NCBI GenBank assembly: GCA_958295895.1
Contig: CATQHI010000009.1
Span: forward strand, 214,891-278,890
DNA: 64,000 nucleotides
Source: Saprospiraceae bacterium
Lineage (GTDB): Bacteria; Bacteroidota; Bacteroidia; Chitinophagales; Saprospiraceae
Reading direction: 5' to 3'
Part shown: positions 53,363 through 62,397 of the stretch, in pieces
Layout: each line of letters starts with the position of its first letter
Numbering within the stretch: the first letter of the stretch is position 1
Notes under the pieces: model-generated
The model's database searches: none
What the model was told of the DNA's origin: nothing
The model's input: the letters and a program-made list of their open reading frames with translations, nothing else
Translations under genes and position numbers: made by a program

Positions 53363-53656
53363 CTAAAGCTCGGCCACCACGTCGTTCCACTCCGGGTGGC
53401 GCTGCACGTAGCTGGCCACGAAGGGGCAGGAGGGGATGGCCATAAGGCCATTGTCACGGGCGTACTCAAGGGCGGCAGTGACCAGGGATTTGCCGATGCC
53501 CTGTCCGGCGAGGTCCTCGGGTACCTCGGTGTGCACCAGGTCGATCATATCCTCGCCGCGCATCTGGTAGACGAGCTTGGAGATCTGGGAGCCGTTGACG
53601 ACTTCGAACTGGTGCTTTTCTTTATTATTGACGACGGACTCGGTCGGATTGGACAT
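53363..53656 (-). CDS. Small GNAT-fold N-acetyltransferase (YidJ/GCN5-like type)
   Basis: A 97-residue protein of the short N-acetyltransferase family. The acetyl-CoA loop is in LAGQGIGKSLVTAALEYARDNG (motif QGIGKS). Before it lies IDLVHTEVPEDL and after it IPSCPFVASYVQRHPEW, the hallmarks of this subgroup. It has no signal peptide. The substrate is unknown, although relatives acetylate polyamines or protein N-termini. It lies between rpoN and GT2 in the minus-strand cluster. A TACTATTG box about 28 bases before the ATG may be a local promoter. Confidence 0.88.
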   Translation of the reverse strand: MSNPTESVVNNKEKHQFEVVNGSQISKLVYQMRGEDMIDLVHTEVPEDLAGQGIGKSLVTAALEYARDNGLMAIPSCPFVASYVQRHPEWNDVVAEL

Positions 53657-53714
53657 GCGGGGGTACTGACTTGAGTAAGAGGCAATAGTACGGACTTTCC
53701 GCCAACATGTTTGC

Positions 53715-55202
53715 TCAAAGTTCCTTACGCAGGCGGGCCACGGGCAGGCCGAGCTGCTCGCGGTATTTAGCCACCGTACGGCGGGCGATGTCGTAGCCGG
53801 CCTCCTTGAGCGCGCGCTGGAGTTTGGAGTCGTTGAGGGGCTTGCGCTTGTCCTCGGCGGCGATGATCTCGCCGAGGGTCTTTTTGACCTGGGTGGTGCT
53901 GACCTCCTCGCCGTCCTCGTTGGTCATGCCCTCGGAGAAAAATTCACGCAGGGAGTAGGTGCCGAAGTCGGTCCTGTACGAACTTCGAGTTTACCACCCG
54001 GCTCACGGTGCTGATGTCGAGCTCGGTGGGTGCGGCGATGTCCTTGAGGATCATAGGCCGTAGGGCCTTGAGGTCGCCGGTGCGGAAGAACTCCTCCTGG
54101 TAGCGCACGATGGCCCACATCACGCTGTACAGCGTCTGCTGTCGCTGCTGGATGGCCTCAATGAACCAACTGGCCGAATCGATATTCTGCCGAATGAAGC
54201 CGGCGGCCTGCTTCTGGGCCGTAGTGAGCTTACCCGATTCTTTCTGCTTGCGGCGGTACTCGGCCAGTTGCTGCTGGTAGTAGTCGTTGATCTTGAGGTC
54301 GGGGGCGTTGCGGGCGGTGAGGCTGAGCTTGAGCTCACCGTCGGTGACCGTGACCAGGAAGTCGGGTACCACTACGCGGGCGGCCCTTCCCCCGGCACGA
54401 CCGGTCAGACCGGAGGCAGGCTTGGGGTTGAGCTTAAGGATCTCCCCAAGGGCATCGCGCAGCTCGTCCTCGTCGACCTCCAGTTTCTCCTGCAGCTTAT
54501 CGTAGTGCTTCTTACTGAACAGTTCGAAGTGATCGCGGATCACGGTCTGGGCCAGTACCAGGTCAGCAAAGGTGTGGTTGTCGAGCAGCTCGCCGTTATC
54601 TACCTTGCTGTTGAGTTGCAGCAGCAGGCATTCGCGCAGGTTACGGGCGGCCAGTCCGGGGGGTCGAGCGACTGTACCACCTTAAGTACATCCTTGATGC
54701 GGCGGCTGTCGACATCGATATCGTAATTGATCAGTAGGTCGTCGGCGATGGCCGAGGGCATCCGCTGTAGGTAGCCGTCGTCGTCGAGGTTCCCGATGAT
54801 TTGCAGGGCGATGGTGCGATCGAGCGGCGAGTCGAACTCCAGGTTAGCGAGCTGCCCCTGGAGGTACTCGAAGAAGGTGTTTTCGTCGGCCGTGTAGCTA
54901 CCGGGGGCGTCGTAGGTATCGTCCGGGCTGCTACTCTGTTGGTAGTTGGTGGGGTCGTCGTCGATGTACTGCTGGAACAGCTCCTCCATTTCGAAGGGGT
55001 CGTCGCCGGCTTTTTCGGCCTCCTGTCCGTCGGGCTCGGCGGGGGCCTCGGGGGCGGCTTCTTCCAGGGTGGGGTTGCGTTCCAGTTCTTCCTTCACGCG
55101 TTGTTCCAGCTCGTAGAGCGGCAGCTGCATCAGCTGCATGAGCTGGATCTGCCGGGGGCTCAGCTTCTGGAGTTGCGACTGTTTGAGGGATTGGCCTAGC
55201 AT
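53715..55202 (-). pseudogene. rpoN: RNA polymerase sigma-54 factor, two frameshifts
   Basis: Sigma-54 directs polymerase to -24/-12 promoters and needs activators such as the one at 3640. Region I is intact (MLGQSLKQSQLQKLSPRQIQLMQLMQ), followed by an acidic region II and the core-binding domain (LASNLDDDGYLQ-like). The first break is in a G6 run at 54658-54663; with seven G it would read QSLDPPGLAARNLRECLL. The frame then runs through DLKINDYYQQQLAEY and DIAAPTELDISTVSRVVNSKFVQ to a second break near 53975, where one extra G hides TDFGTYSLREFFSEGM. The RpoN box ARRTVAKYRE is near the end. Full length would be about 495 residues. Two single-base errors in such a conserved gene argue for sequencing mistakes. 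Confidence 0.88.
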
Positions 55203-55236
55203 GGGGGCTGCAAGGTAGGGCTTGGCGGGGGAGATG

Positions 55237-55253
55237 GGGCGGGGCCGCGGTGC
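55237..55253 (+). repeat. Dispersed 19-bp motif, copy with one base missing
   Basis: GGGCGGGGCCGCGGTGC just upstream of rpoN; one G of the central run is absent relative to the consensus, perhaps a base-calling error. Confidence 0.65.
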
Positions 55254-55258
55254 GGGGT

Positions 55259-56421
55259 TTATAGAAAAGCTAACTCAGAAGCGGCTTGCCAACTAAGTAG
55301 TTCACCGATGGTATGCTGCTGATAATCCGTACCGCCGTAGACGACCGTGGGTTGCCGAAGGGGTACGTCAGCGATATCTGCGAACCAATCGAGCTGCTTA
55401 AAGAAGTCCCTCCGGTAGGTTGCGCCCGATTTGATCTCCACTGGTCGGAGACCGTTTCCCAGATTGATTAAAAGATCAATCTCGTGCTGGTTGCTATCCG
55501 CCAGAAGTAGAGTGGGGGTTGCGTGCCGCGATTGAAGAAGCCCTTAGCTACCTCGTTGATGATGAAGTTCTCAAAGATGGCTCCCCGCTGATAGTAGGTG
55601 AATAGCGACTCCGGTGAGGTAATACCGAGTAGCGCGCAGGCTAGCCCCGTATCCCGAAAGTATAGTTTTGGGGATTTGACCAGCCGCTTTTTGAAATTCT
55701 TGAAGTAGGGCTGTAACTGATAGGTGACGAAGGAAGTCTCCAGCACGGATAGCCAGGAGGCCGCCGTTGCCGTATTCACACCTGCCGCGGAAGCCAGGGT
55801 GCTTTTATTGATGGTCTGTCCGATGAACCCCGCACAGATACCCAAAAAGCGGGTGAAGGCTCCGAGATCTCCGATGTTCTTTACCTGCCTTACGTCGCGC
55901 TGTACGTAGGTAGCCAGATAGTCCTGATAGAATCGTTCGGCGGCAACGTCGCGATCGTATATTCTGGGGTAGCCACCCCGCCATATAAGCTCCGTTGAGG
56001 TCACTTCGGCAGGTAGATGCTCGCGCAGCTCATCGTAAGAAAGGGGTTGTAGATAGAATAGCGTCGCCCTTCCGGCCAGCGTCTGACTCACGCTTTCCAT
56101 CATCAGCAGGTTCTGCGAGCCACTAAGGACGAAACAGGCCTCCCGGTCATCGTCGACAATTCCTTGAATGTATGATAGTATGATAGGTAGACGCTGTACC
56201 TCGTCCAGTACCATCCGGTGTCCGTACTGCTGGAACAAGCCCCGAGGATCTTGCTCAATCCGCTGCTGTACATCGGGATTTTCTAGTGAAAAATAGGGGA
56301 AGTCGGGAAATAAGGATCGGATCAGCGTAGTCTTTCCGCTCTGCCGCGGTCCGCTTACGATGATGACGGAGTACTTCCCTACCTGGGCTAGAATTGGGGA
56401 GGATACTTGTCTGGCAATCAT
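55259..56421 (-). pseudogene. AAA family ATPase with DUF4143 domain, one frameshift
   Basis: A second member of the AAA_14/DUF4143 group, only distantly similar to that at 9247. Walker A is VSGPRQSGKTTLI, Walker B RMVLDEVQRLP. A winged-helix-like segment lies at INKSTLASAAGVNTATAASWL, and YFRDTGLACALLG is the DUF4143 signature. The frame breaks at 55498-55499, where CC should be CCC. The corrected end reads FWRDSNQHEIDLLINLGNG then VEIKSGATYRRDF, the nuclease-like tail common to the family, and stops at 55259. The start is ATG 56421, one codon after the GTG of the track. A 42-bp near-perfect palindrome lies 17 bases upstream. Confidence 0.85.
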
Positions 56422-56425
56422 CACC

Positions 56426-56433
56426 TAAAGATA
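56426..56433 (-). promoter_or_regulatory. Candidate -7 box (TATCTTTA)
   Basis: Between the palindrome and the ATG 56421, four bases from the start codon; the arrangement is the same as at 9235. Confidence 0.45.
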
Positions 56434-56438
56434 AACTC

Positions 56439-56480
56439 ATTTATGCAAATTGCCTAGTCGTCTAAGCAATTTGCATAAAT
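56439..56480. promoter_or_regulatory. 42-bp palindrome over the promoter of the second AAA/DUF4143 gene
   Basis: Arms ATTTATGCAAATTGCCTAG and CTAAGCAATTTGCATAAAT pair with one mismatch around TCGT. The position over the expected -33 region matches the 46-bp palindrome at 9189, but the sequence is unrelated, so each gene seems to have its own operator. Confidence 0.8.
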
Positions 56481-56742
56481 CTATGGTAAACTGATAGTTC
56501 ATTCTAATGTGGGAAGCCCTGCGTCCGCCTAGCGGCGAACTACAGGCATCCCTAGTTAGGGCTCCCCTTCCAGGGAAGCGCCATAGGCTACCGTCCCTGG
56601 AGGGGGCGCCCTTACCGAGCGGAGGGTGCTAGCCCTCCGCGACTTCGACAACCTCCGCAATTTCAACATTCCCCGCACCCGCGGCCCCGCCCGTATCTCA
56701 CACCCCCAATAACCTCCCCCACCCCTCCCGCGTTACCCCCAC
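56481..56742. other. Intergenic region with hairpins and a dispersed motif
   Basis: The 262 bp between the ATPase palindrome and the M3 peptidase hold a GC-rich hairpin GCGGAGGG-TGCTAG-CCCTCCGC (about 56618-56639), further partly paired GC sequence and the dispersed 19-bp motif at 56675. I see no coding sequence. Confidence 0.6.
56675..56692 (-). repeat. Dispersed 19-bp motif, 18-base exact copy
   Basis: GCACCCGCGGCCCCGCCC, 50 bases before the M3 peptidase start. Confidence 0.8.
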
Positions 56743-58428
56743 ATGTCCCACGTATCCTTCCCCGACTTCCAGTACCAACGCCCCGACCTCGACCGCCTCG
56801 AAGCCGCCTTCCAGGCCGTGCTCGAAGAACTCAAGACCGCCGAAACCCTCAGCGACGCCAGCGCCGCCGTAGAGCAGATCGACGCCATCCGCGCCAGCGT
56901 AGCTACGGCCTACAATATTGGCTACATCCGCTACTCGATCAATACGCGGGATGAATTTTACCGGGCCGAAAAAGACTGGTTCGATGAGCACCTGCCGCGC
57001 ACCGAACAGTGGCGGGTCGATTACTACCGCGCCCTGCTCGACTCGCCCCACCGGGAGGCCCTGGAGCAGCACTTCGGTCCCCAACTGTTCGACTCGGCGA
57101 AGGTGAGCATCAATACCTTTCGGCCGGAGATCCTGGAGGAGCTACAGGCGGTGAATAAGCTGAGTAGCGAGTTTACCCAACTGCGCGGCGGGGCAGAGAT
57201 CGAGCTGGACGGCAAGACCTATAACCTGAGCAGCATTGCCCCCCTGGAGCAGGTGCCCGACCGCGAGAAGCGTAAGGAAGCCAGCACGGCGAAGTGGGAC
57301 TGGTTTGCCGGCCACCGCGAGCGCTTCGAGGCTATCTACGCTAAGATGGTAAAGCTGCGCACGGAGATGGCCCACAAGCTCGACTACGCCAACTACGTCG
57401 GCCTGGGCTACGCCAACATGAACCGCACCGACTACGGCCCCGACGAGGTAGCCAACTTCCGCCGTCAGATCCGGGAATACATCGTGCCCATCGCCCAGCG
57501 GCTGTACGAGAAGCAGCGCGAGCGGCTCGGGGTGGAGCGGCTGCACTACTACGACCTGGGCTTCCGCTTCCCGGACGGTAATCCCAAGCCGCAGGGCAGC
57601 CCGGCCGAGATCGTAGCCCACGCCGACAAGATGTACAAGGAGCTGAGCCCCGATACCGGTGAGTTCTTCCAGTACCTGCAGGATGCTAAACTGATGGACC
57701 TGGAAGCTAAGGACGGCAAGGCCCCCGGCGGCTACTGCACCTTCATCAATGAGTACCAGGCCCCCTACATTTTTTCCAACTTCAACGGTACGAGCCACGA
57801 CATCGACGTGCTCACTCACGAGTTCGGCCACGCCTTCCAGGTGTATTCGAGTCGCAATCAGCGGCCGATGGAGTACAACTGGCCCACCTTCGATGCTGCG
57901 GAGATCCACTCCATGAGCATGGAGTTCTTTACCTACCCCTGGATGGAGGGCTTCTTCGGCCCCGACACCGAAAAGTACTACTTCAGCCACGTGGCCGGCT
58001 CCTTCCGCTTCCTGCCCTACGGCTGTGCGGTGGATGAGTTCCAGCACCGGGTCTACGAAAACCCTGACCTCGACAACGCCGGTCGTAATGCCGTGTGGAA
58101 AGAGATGGAGGCCAGCTACCTGCCGCACCTCGACTACAGCGACAACGATCACCTCACCGCCGGCACCTTCTGGCAGAGTCAGGGGCACATCTTTTCGGTG
58201 CCGTTCTACTACATCGACTACTGCCTGGCGCAGATCTGTGCCTTCCAGTTCTTCCTGAAGGATGAGAAGGACCACGCGAGTGCGTGGGCCGACTACGTGC
58301 GGCTGTGTAAGGCCGGCGGCTCTAGGTCCTTCCTGCAACTGGTGGAGCTCGCCGGACTGGAAAATCCCTTCGAGGATGGCGTGGTGGAGAAGATCGCCAA
58401 CCGGATGCGGGAGCGGCTGGATGTCTGA
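56743..58428 (+). CDS. M3 family oligoendopeptidase (PepF-like)
   Basis: Zinc endopeptidase of 561 residues that cuts short peptides in the cytosol. The N-terminal helical domain leads to the active-site helix LTHEFGHAFQVYSSRNQ, with HExxH near residue 362, followed by the third ligand in FDAAEIHSMSMEFF (Glu about 27 residues later). The C-terminal YIDYCLAQICAFQFFL and GGSRSFLQLVELAGL are typical for the oligoendopeptidase F branch. There is no signal peptide. The end overlaps the start of the nucleoside-transporter gene by up to eight bases, so a peptide- and nucleoside-salvage pair is translated together. Confidence 0.93.
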   Translation: MSHVSFPDFQYQRPDLDRLEAAFQAVLEELKTAETLSDASAAVEQIDAIRASVATAYNIGYIRYSINTRDEFYRAEKDWFDEHLPRTEQWRVDYYRALLDSPHREALEQHFGPQLFDSAKVSINTFRPEILEELQAVNKLSSEFTQLRGGAEIELDGKTYNLSSIAPLEQVPDREKRKEASTAKWDWFAGHRERFEAIYAKMVKLRTEMAHKLDYANYVGLGYANMNRTDYGPDEVANFRRQIREYIVPIAQRLYEKQRERLGVERLHYYDLGFRFPDGNPKPQGSPAEIVAHADKMYKELSPDTGEFFQYLQDAKLMDLEAKDGKAPGGYCTFINEYQAPYIFSNFNGTSHDIDVLTHEFGHAFQVYSSRNQRPMEYNWPTFDAAEIHSMSMEFFTYPWMEGFFGPDTEKYYFSHVAGSFRFLPYGCAVDEFQHRVYENPDLDNAGRNAVWKEMEASYLPHLDYSDNDHLTAGTFWQSQGHIFSVPFYYIDYCLAQICAFQFFLKDEKDHASAWADYVRLCKAGGSRSFLQLVELAGLENPFEDGVVEKIANRMRERLDV

Positions 58429-59629
58429 GGGTATGGGGATCAAGCCCCGCCTTTCCCTCCTCCTCTTCCTTCAATTCGCCGTCTGGTCGAGCTGGCTCAT
58501 CAATCTGGGCACTTACCTGCTACAGAGCCTACACTTCACGGGCCTGCAAGTAGGTATGATCTACGCCACCAACGCCGTAGCCGCTACGGTGACCCCGCCC
58601 CTTATGGGGTTCCTAGCCGACCGTAGCTTCGCCAGCGAGCGGCTCATGAGCGTACTCAACACGATCGGGGGCGTGGCGCTCATCGCCTGCTACTTCACGA
58701 CCAGCTTCCCCTGGTTCTACGGCTGGATGCTGCTGTTCAACCTTTGTTTCATCCCCACCTTCAGTCTGGCCGCGGCCATGTGCTTTCATCACCTGCGGGA
58801 GCCGGCCGAGGAGTACCCCTGGGTGCGGGTGTGGGGCACGGTGAGCTTCATGCTAGTAGGCGTGGCGCTGAGTGTGTTCGGGGTGGAGAACTCGGCGCTA
58901 CCCGTCCTGGCCGGGGGTATCGGGTCGCTAGGGCTGGCCGTGTACTGTCGGTTTTTGCCGCACACGCCGCCGCAGTCGGGCTTTGACTGGGGGGCGCTAC
59001 GGGGTGGGGAGCTGGCAAAAGTATTCCGGCAGCGGGGCATGGTGGTACTGCTCATTGCGCTCATCGCCAGTTGTATCCCCTCCTCCTTTTACTACAGCTT
59101 CCTCAACCCCTTCCTGAACGAGGTGGGCTGGCCGGCCGCGGCGGCCAAGATGGCGCTGGGGCAGCTATTCGAGATCGGCGTGGTACTGGCCATGCCGTTC
59201 ATCTTCCGGCGCTTCCGCTTTCGGAGCATCATCTTCTGGGGGCTCATGGCCTGGGGACTACGGTATTTCGCCTTCGGACTGGGCCGGCCGGGGGAGCTGG
59301 AATGGCTACTCTACGCCGGCATTGCGGTGCAGGGGGTGGCCTTTGCCTGGATCATCATCGCCGCTCAGATCTACATCGACAACCGGGTGCCACTGGGACT
59401 GCGGAGTACGGCGCAGGGGCTGGTCTCCTTTGCTGACCTCGGGATCGGTGTATTCCTGGGCAGCTGGATTGCCGGCGAGGTGGTCAGTGCTAATACACTA
59501 CCCACGGGGCAGCACGACTGGTGGTCCATCTGGCTGGTGCCGGGCGGCGTGGGGGTGGCAGCGGCGGTGTTCTTCCACCTGGCCTTTCCACGGGAGGGTA
59601 AGCTGCAGGGCGGGGACGCAGGTGCATAG
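58421..59629 (+). CDS. Nucleoside:H+ symporter family MFS transporter
   Basis: A twelve-helix inner-membrane carrier of about 402 residues, of the NupG-like nucleoside/proton symporter group. The start is ATG 58421 (or 58433); the ORF track start lies 53 codons inside the peptidase gene. The N-terminus IKPRLSLLLFLQFAVWSSWLINLGTYL is characteristic, followed by the MFS signature GFLADRSFASERLM, then helices to LVPGGVGVAAAVFFHLAF. The final residues QGGDAGA are encoded by the dispersed 19-bp motif, which ends two bases before the stop. It is overlapped with the upstream peptidase and followed by a terminator. Confidence 0.88.
   Translation: MSEGMGIKPRLSLLLFLQFAVWSSWLINLGTYLLQSLHFTGLQVGMIYATNAVAATVTPPLMGFLADRSFASERLMSVLNTIGGVALIACYFTTSFPWFYGWMLLFNLCFIPTFSLAAAMCFHHLREPAEEYPWVRVWGTVSFMLVGVALSVFGVENSALPVLAGGIGSLGLAVYCRFLPHTPPQSGFDWGALRGGELAKVFRQRGMVVLLIALIASCIPSSFYYSFLNPFLNEVGWPAAAAKMALGQLFEIGVVLAMPFIFRRFRFRSIIFWGLMAWGLRYFAFGLGRPGELEWLLYAGIAVQGVAFAWIIIAAQIYIDNRVPLGLRSTAQGLVSFADLGIGVFLGSWIAGEVVSANTLPTGQHDWWSIWLVPGGVGVAAAVFFHLAFPREGKLQGGDAGA
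59608..59626 (+). repeat. Dispersed 19-bp motif, exact copy
   Basis: GGGCGGGGACGCAGGTGCA forms the last codons of the nucleoside transporter (GGDAGA, then TAG). Confidence 0.85.
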
Positions 59630-59637
59630 AAACAAAC

Positions 59638-59677
59638 AAGCCAGTTTTGCCACCGGAAGCAGCGAAACTGGCTTTAT
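59638..59677. terminator. Rho-independent terminator after the nucleoside transporter
   Basis: AAGCCAGTTT and AAACTGGCTT pair around a 17-base loop, with A- and T-rich flanks. It is well placed to end the M3-transporter transcript. Confidence 0.8.
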
Positions 59678-59795
59678 AAACAGACACTATGAACAAACAC
59701 TAGGGCAAAAATAGCGCATATCGCTTTTTGGTTGTCACATACTGCCGTGTTTATCGCTGTATTCGCGAAATTTAACACAGTGCTTACGCTTTGTG

Positions 59796-62339
59796 CTAAA
59801 ACTCCACCTTAAGCCGCAGATTGATCCGCCGCCCCGTGAGTCGGTTGGGCACGGCGAACTGCTGCTGGAAGATGGTCTTGATGAAGGTATTGCCCGCCTG
59901 GTTGCCCACGTTCATCATGTTGAATACCTCCAGACTGAGGTAGGTAGAGCGGGTAAAACGCAGGGGGGAAGTGGCGCGGTTGCGCGAGGTCATCCGGTCG
60001 AAGAGCCGCCAGCTGAAGCCGATGTCGATGCGGTGGTAGGTGTCGAAGCGCAGGGTGTTACGGGTCTCCGTGTTGTTGCCCGGGATACCGAAGGGTAGCC
60101 CGCCGCCGATGGTCAAGTTTACGTGGGTGCGGAAGTTCTCGTTGTTCCGTAGGTAGTCCTGGAAGAAAAGGGCGAGTTGGAAGATCTGGTCGGTCGGCCG
60201 GGGCACGTACTTGACCGTATCGGCGAGCACCTCGCCCTCAGGCCCACGGCCGGTCACCCGCCGGTGGGTTACTCCCCTGAGCTGCTCGCGGGCGCGCAGC
60301 AGACTTAGGTTAAGCCAGCTATCCGCCCCCGGCACGAACTCCCCGTTGAGCCGAAAATCGAGCCCCGCCACGTAGCCACTAGCATCGTTGCGCCCCGCGT
60401 ACTGGATGCGCACGTTCTCGATCTCGTAGCTGACCAGGTCCCAGAGCGATTTGTAGTAGGCCTCGGTGATGAGGCGAAACTTCTTCGGATTGCGCCTGCC
60501 GTAGTAGAAGTCACTGGTCAGGCCGCCCACGATGTGGAAGGACTTTTGGCTCCGTAGGTCGGTATTGACCGTCCCGTCCGGCGCCCGTAGCTCGCGGTAG
60601 AAGGGCTGCTGCTTATAGAGCCCACCGGCCAGCTTATAGGTGATATCCTTCGTGCCACCCAGGGGTTTGTAGAGGAGTTGGACACGGGGACTGATATCGA
60701 TATCACCGTTCAGGTCCCAGGCCACGGCCCGGATGCCGGCACTGAGACGGATATCGGCACGGTCCTCCTGCCGCCAGGTGTAGGTATCCTGGAAAAAGGC
60801 GCTGAAGCGGTTGCTCTGTAGTTCGTTCTCGGTCTTCAGCACGCTGAACAGCCGCACCCCGTCCTCGTCGAAGGGCAGGCTGTAGCCGGCCGAATCCAGG
60901 CGCTCCCACTCGTTGATGTAATCGTTGATGCGCTCGTGCTGCGCCTTCACGCTCCACTGTAAGAAGTGACTCCTGGTGGTCACCGCATCACCCTGGTTCA
61001 GCTCCAGTCCACCCCGCAGCTCGGCGTTGTAGAGCTGAATATCCAGGAAGTTGCGCACGTACTCCTGCTGCTCGCCCGCTCCGACGATATCGGTCACCTC
61101 CCCGAAGGTCTCCGAGCCCAGGCCGGTATCCAGGGAGCCGAGGATGTAGCGCCCCCGGATGGAGATGCCCTCATCCTCGTCACTGCGAAAGGCCGAGGTC
61201 AGGAATTTCAGGAACAGCGGATTGGCCGCCCGCTCCGGAATGTAGGTCAGCGATAGCCCTCCCATCTGGGTCGCGAAGTCGTCCTGCTCCCCGCCGGCAA
61301 AGACCGACTCTAGCCGCAACGTCTCGAAAAAGCCCCCGAAGGCCGTCGACCGCGCCAGGGGCTCGAAGTTGTACACGCTGCGGTTGTAGTTGCCCAGCAC
61401 CCCCAGCTGCAGCGTTTTGCTGAAGTCGTAGGTCACGTAGGCCTGTAGGTCGTAGAAGTTGGGCTGGTACTCTCCCGTCGTCTCCAGCGTACCCAGAATA
61501 TAGCGCGTGGTCTTGTACCGGGCCCCACCCAGGAAGCGCAGCCGCTGGTAATTGGTCTTGCCCAGCTTTTTACTCCCCTCGATGTGCGCCGAGCCCCCCA
61601 GCAGACTGGCATCCAGCGAGGCCCGCAGGCTATCCGGCCGCTTGTACTTGATGTCGAGCACCGAGCTCAGCTTATCGCCGTACCTGGCCTCGAAGCCCCC
61701 CGAACTGAAGCTCAGGCTCCGCATCAGGTTCGGATTGGCAAATGTAAGCCCCTCCTGCTGCCCCTGCCGGATCAGTTGCGGCCGGTAGATCTCGAAGTCG
61801 TTGACGTACACCAGGTTCTCGTCGTAGTTACCGCCCCGCACGTTGTACTGACTGGTCAACTCGCCCCCCGCCCCGCTACTCACCCCCAGGGCAATACTCG
61901 GCAGGATGCTCTCCAGGTTACCGGTCACGGAGGGCAGTAGCCGCAACTGGGCCGGGTCCTCGCGGATCATGCCCCCTTCCTCCACCTTACTCTCGCGTAC
62001 GATCACCTCCAGCCCGCTCTCGATCGGGGCCATAGCCACATCGATTTGCTTACGTCCGCCGGCCGGCAGTTCCTCCACCCGTACCTCCGTCAGCTGGTAG
62101 CCGATGCGACTGAATACCAGTACGAAGGCTTCCCCCGTAGGCACTGCCGTCACGTAGCGACCGTTCTCCGCCGTCTCCACCGCGCTACTCGACCCCTGCA
62201 CGTACACCGTCGCAAAGTCCACGGGCTGATCACTCACCAGGTCCGTCACCCGCCCCGATATAGTAGCCGTCTCCACCTGGGCGCGTACGCCGGTGCAAAC
62301 CATCAGGAGAAGGCAGAGAAACTGTATCGGTAGCCGCAT
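59796..62339 (-). CDS. TonB-dependent receptor with carboxypeptidase-like N-terminal domain
   Basis: An 847-residue outer-membrane importer. Signal peptide (FLCLLLMVCTGVRAQ), then a carboxypeptidase-like sandwich (ISGRVTDLVSDQPVDFATVYV), a plug (NVRGGNYDENLVYVNDFEIYRP, GFEARYGDKLSSVLDI) and a barrel ending RRINLRLKVEF. It lacks the SusC box and has no SusD neighbour, so it is not a glycan SusCD pair; the NYDENLVYVND plug form is that of the 'TonB receptor plug' group whose ligands are unknown. The start ATG 62339 has a TACCTTTA box 29 bases upstream. It probably forms a unit with the jacalin-like lipoprotein gene that precedes it by 58 bp. Confidence 0.9.
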   Translation of the reverse strand: MRLPIQFLCLLLMVCTGVRAQVETATISGRVTDLVSDQPVDFATVYVQGSSSAVETAENGRYVTAVPTGEAFVLVFSRIGYQLTEVRVEELPAGGRKQIDVAMAPIESGLEVIVRESKVEEGGMIREDPAQLRLLPSVTGNLESILPSIALGVSSGAGGELTSQYNVRGGNYDENLVYVNDFEIYRPQLIRQGQQEGLTFANPNLMRSLSFSSGGFEARYGDKLSSVLDIKYKRPDSLRASLDASLLGGSAHIEGSKKLGKTNYQRLRFLGGARYKTTRYILGTLETTGEYQPNFYDLQAYVTYDFSKTLQLGVLGNYNRSVYNFEPLARSTAFGGFFETLRLESVFAGGEQDDFATQMGGLSLTYIPERAANPLFLKFLTSAFRSDEDEGISIRGRYILGSLDTGLGSETFGEVTDIVGAGEQQEYVRNFLDIQLYNAELRGGLELNQGDAVTTRSHFLQWSVKAQHERINDYINEWERLDSAGYSLPFDEDGVRLFSVLKTENELQSNRFSAFFQDTYTWRQEDRADIRLSAGIRAVAWDLNGDIDISPRVQLLYKPLGGTKDITYKLAGGLYKQQPFYRELRAPDGTVNTDLRSQKSFHIVGGLTSDFYYGRRNPKKFRLITEAYYKSLWDLVSYEIENVRIQYAGRNDASGYVAGLDFRLNGEFVPGADSWLNLSLLRAREQLRGVTHRRVTGRGPEGEVLADTVKYVPRPTDQIFQLALFFQDYLRNNENFRTHVNLTIGGGLPFGIPGNNTETRNTLRFDTYHRIDIGFSWRLFDRMTSRNRATSPLRFTRSTYLSLEVFNMMNVGNQAGNTFIKTIFQQQFAVPNRLTGRRINLRLKVEF

Positions 62340-62368
62340 GTATACTCGCGAGTGAAAAAGCGCAACGG

Positions 62369-62376
62369 TAAAGGTA
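62369..62376 (-). promoter_or_regulatory. Candidate -7 box (TACCTTTA) of the TonB receptor gene
   Basis: One mismatch to TAnnTTTG, on the minus strand, 29 bases before ATG 62339. Confidence 0.4.
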
Positions 62377-62397
62377 GGGGGCTTGGTATGGCCGTCG

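Noticed and set aside
55237-55253. Dispersed motif as a sigma-54 promoter element
   Set aside because: It lacks the GG and GC dinucleotides at the -24/-12 spacing and occurs inside genes in both orientations.
57142-58443. A 433-codon ORF antisense to the M3 peptidase
   Set aside because: It is a mirror of a strongly conserved GC-rich gene; its protein is low-complexity Val/Gly/His-rich with no domain.
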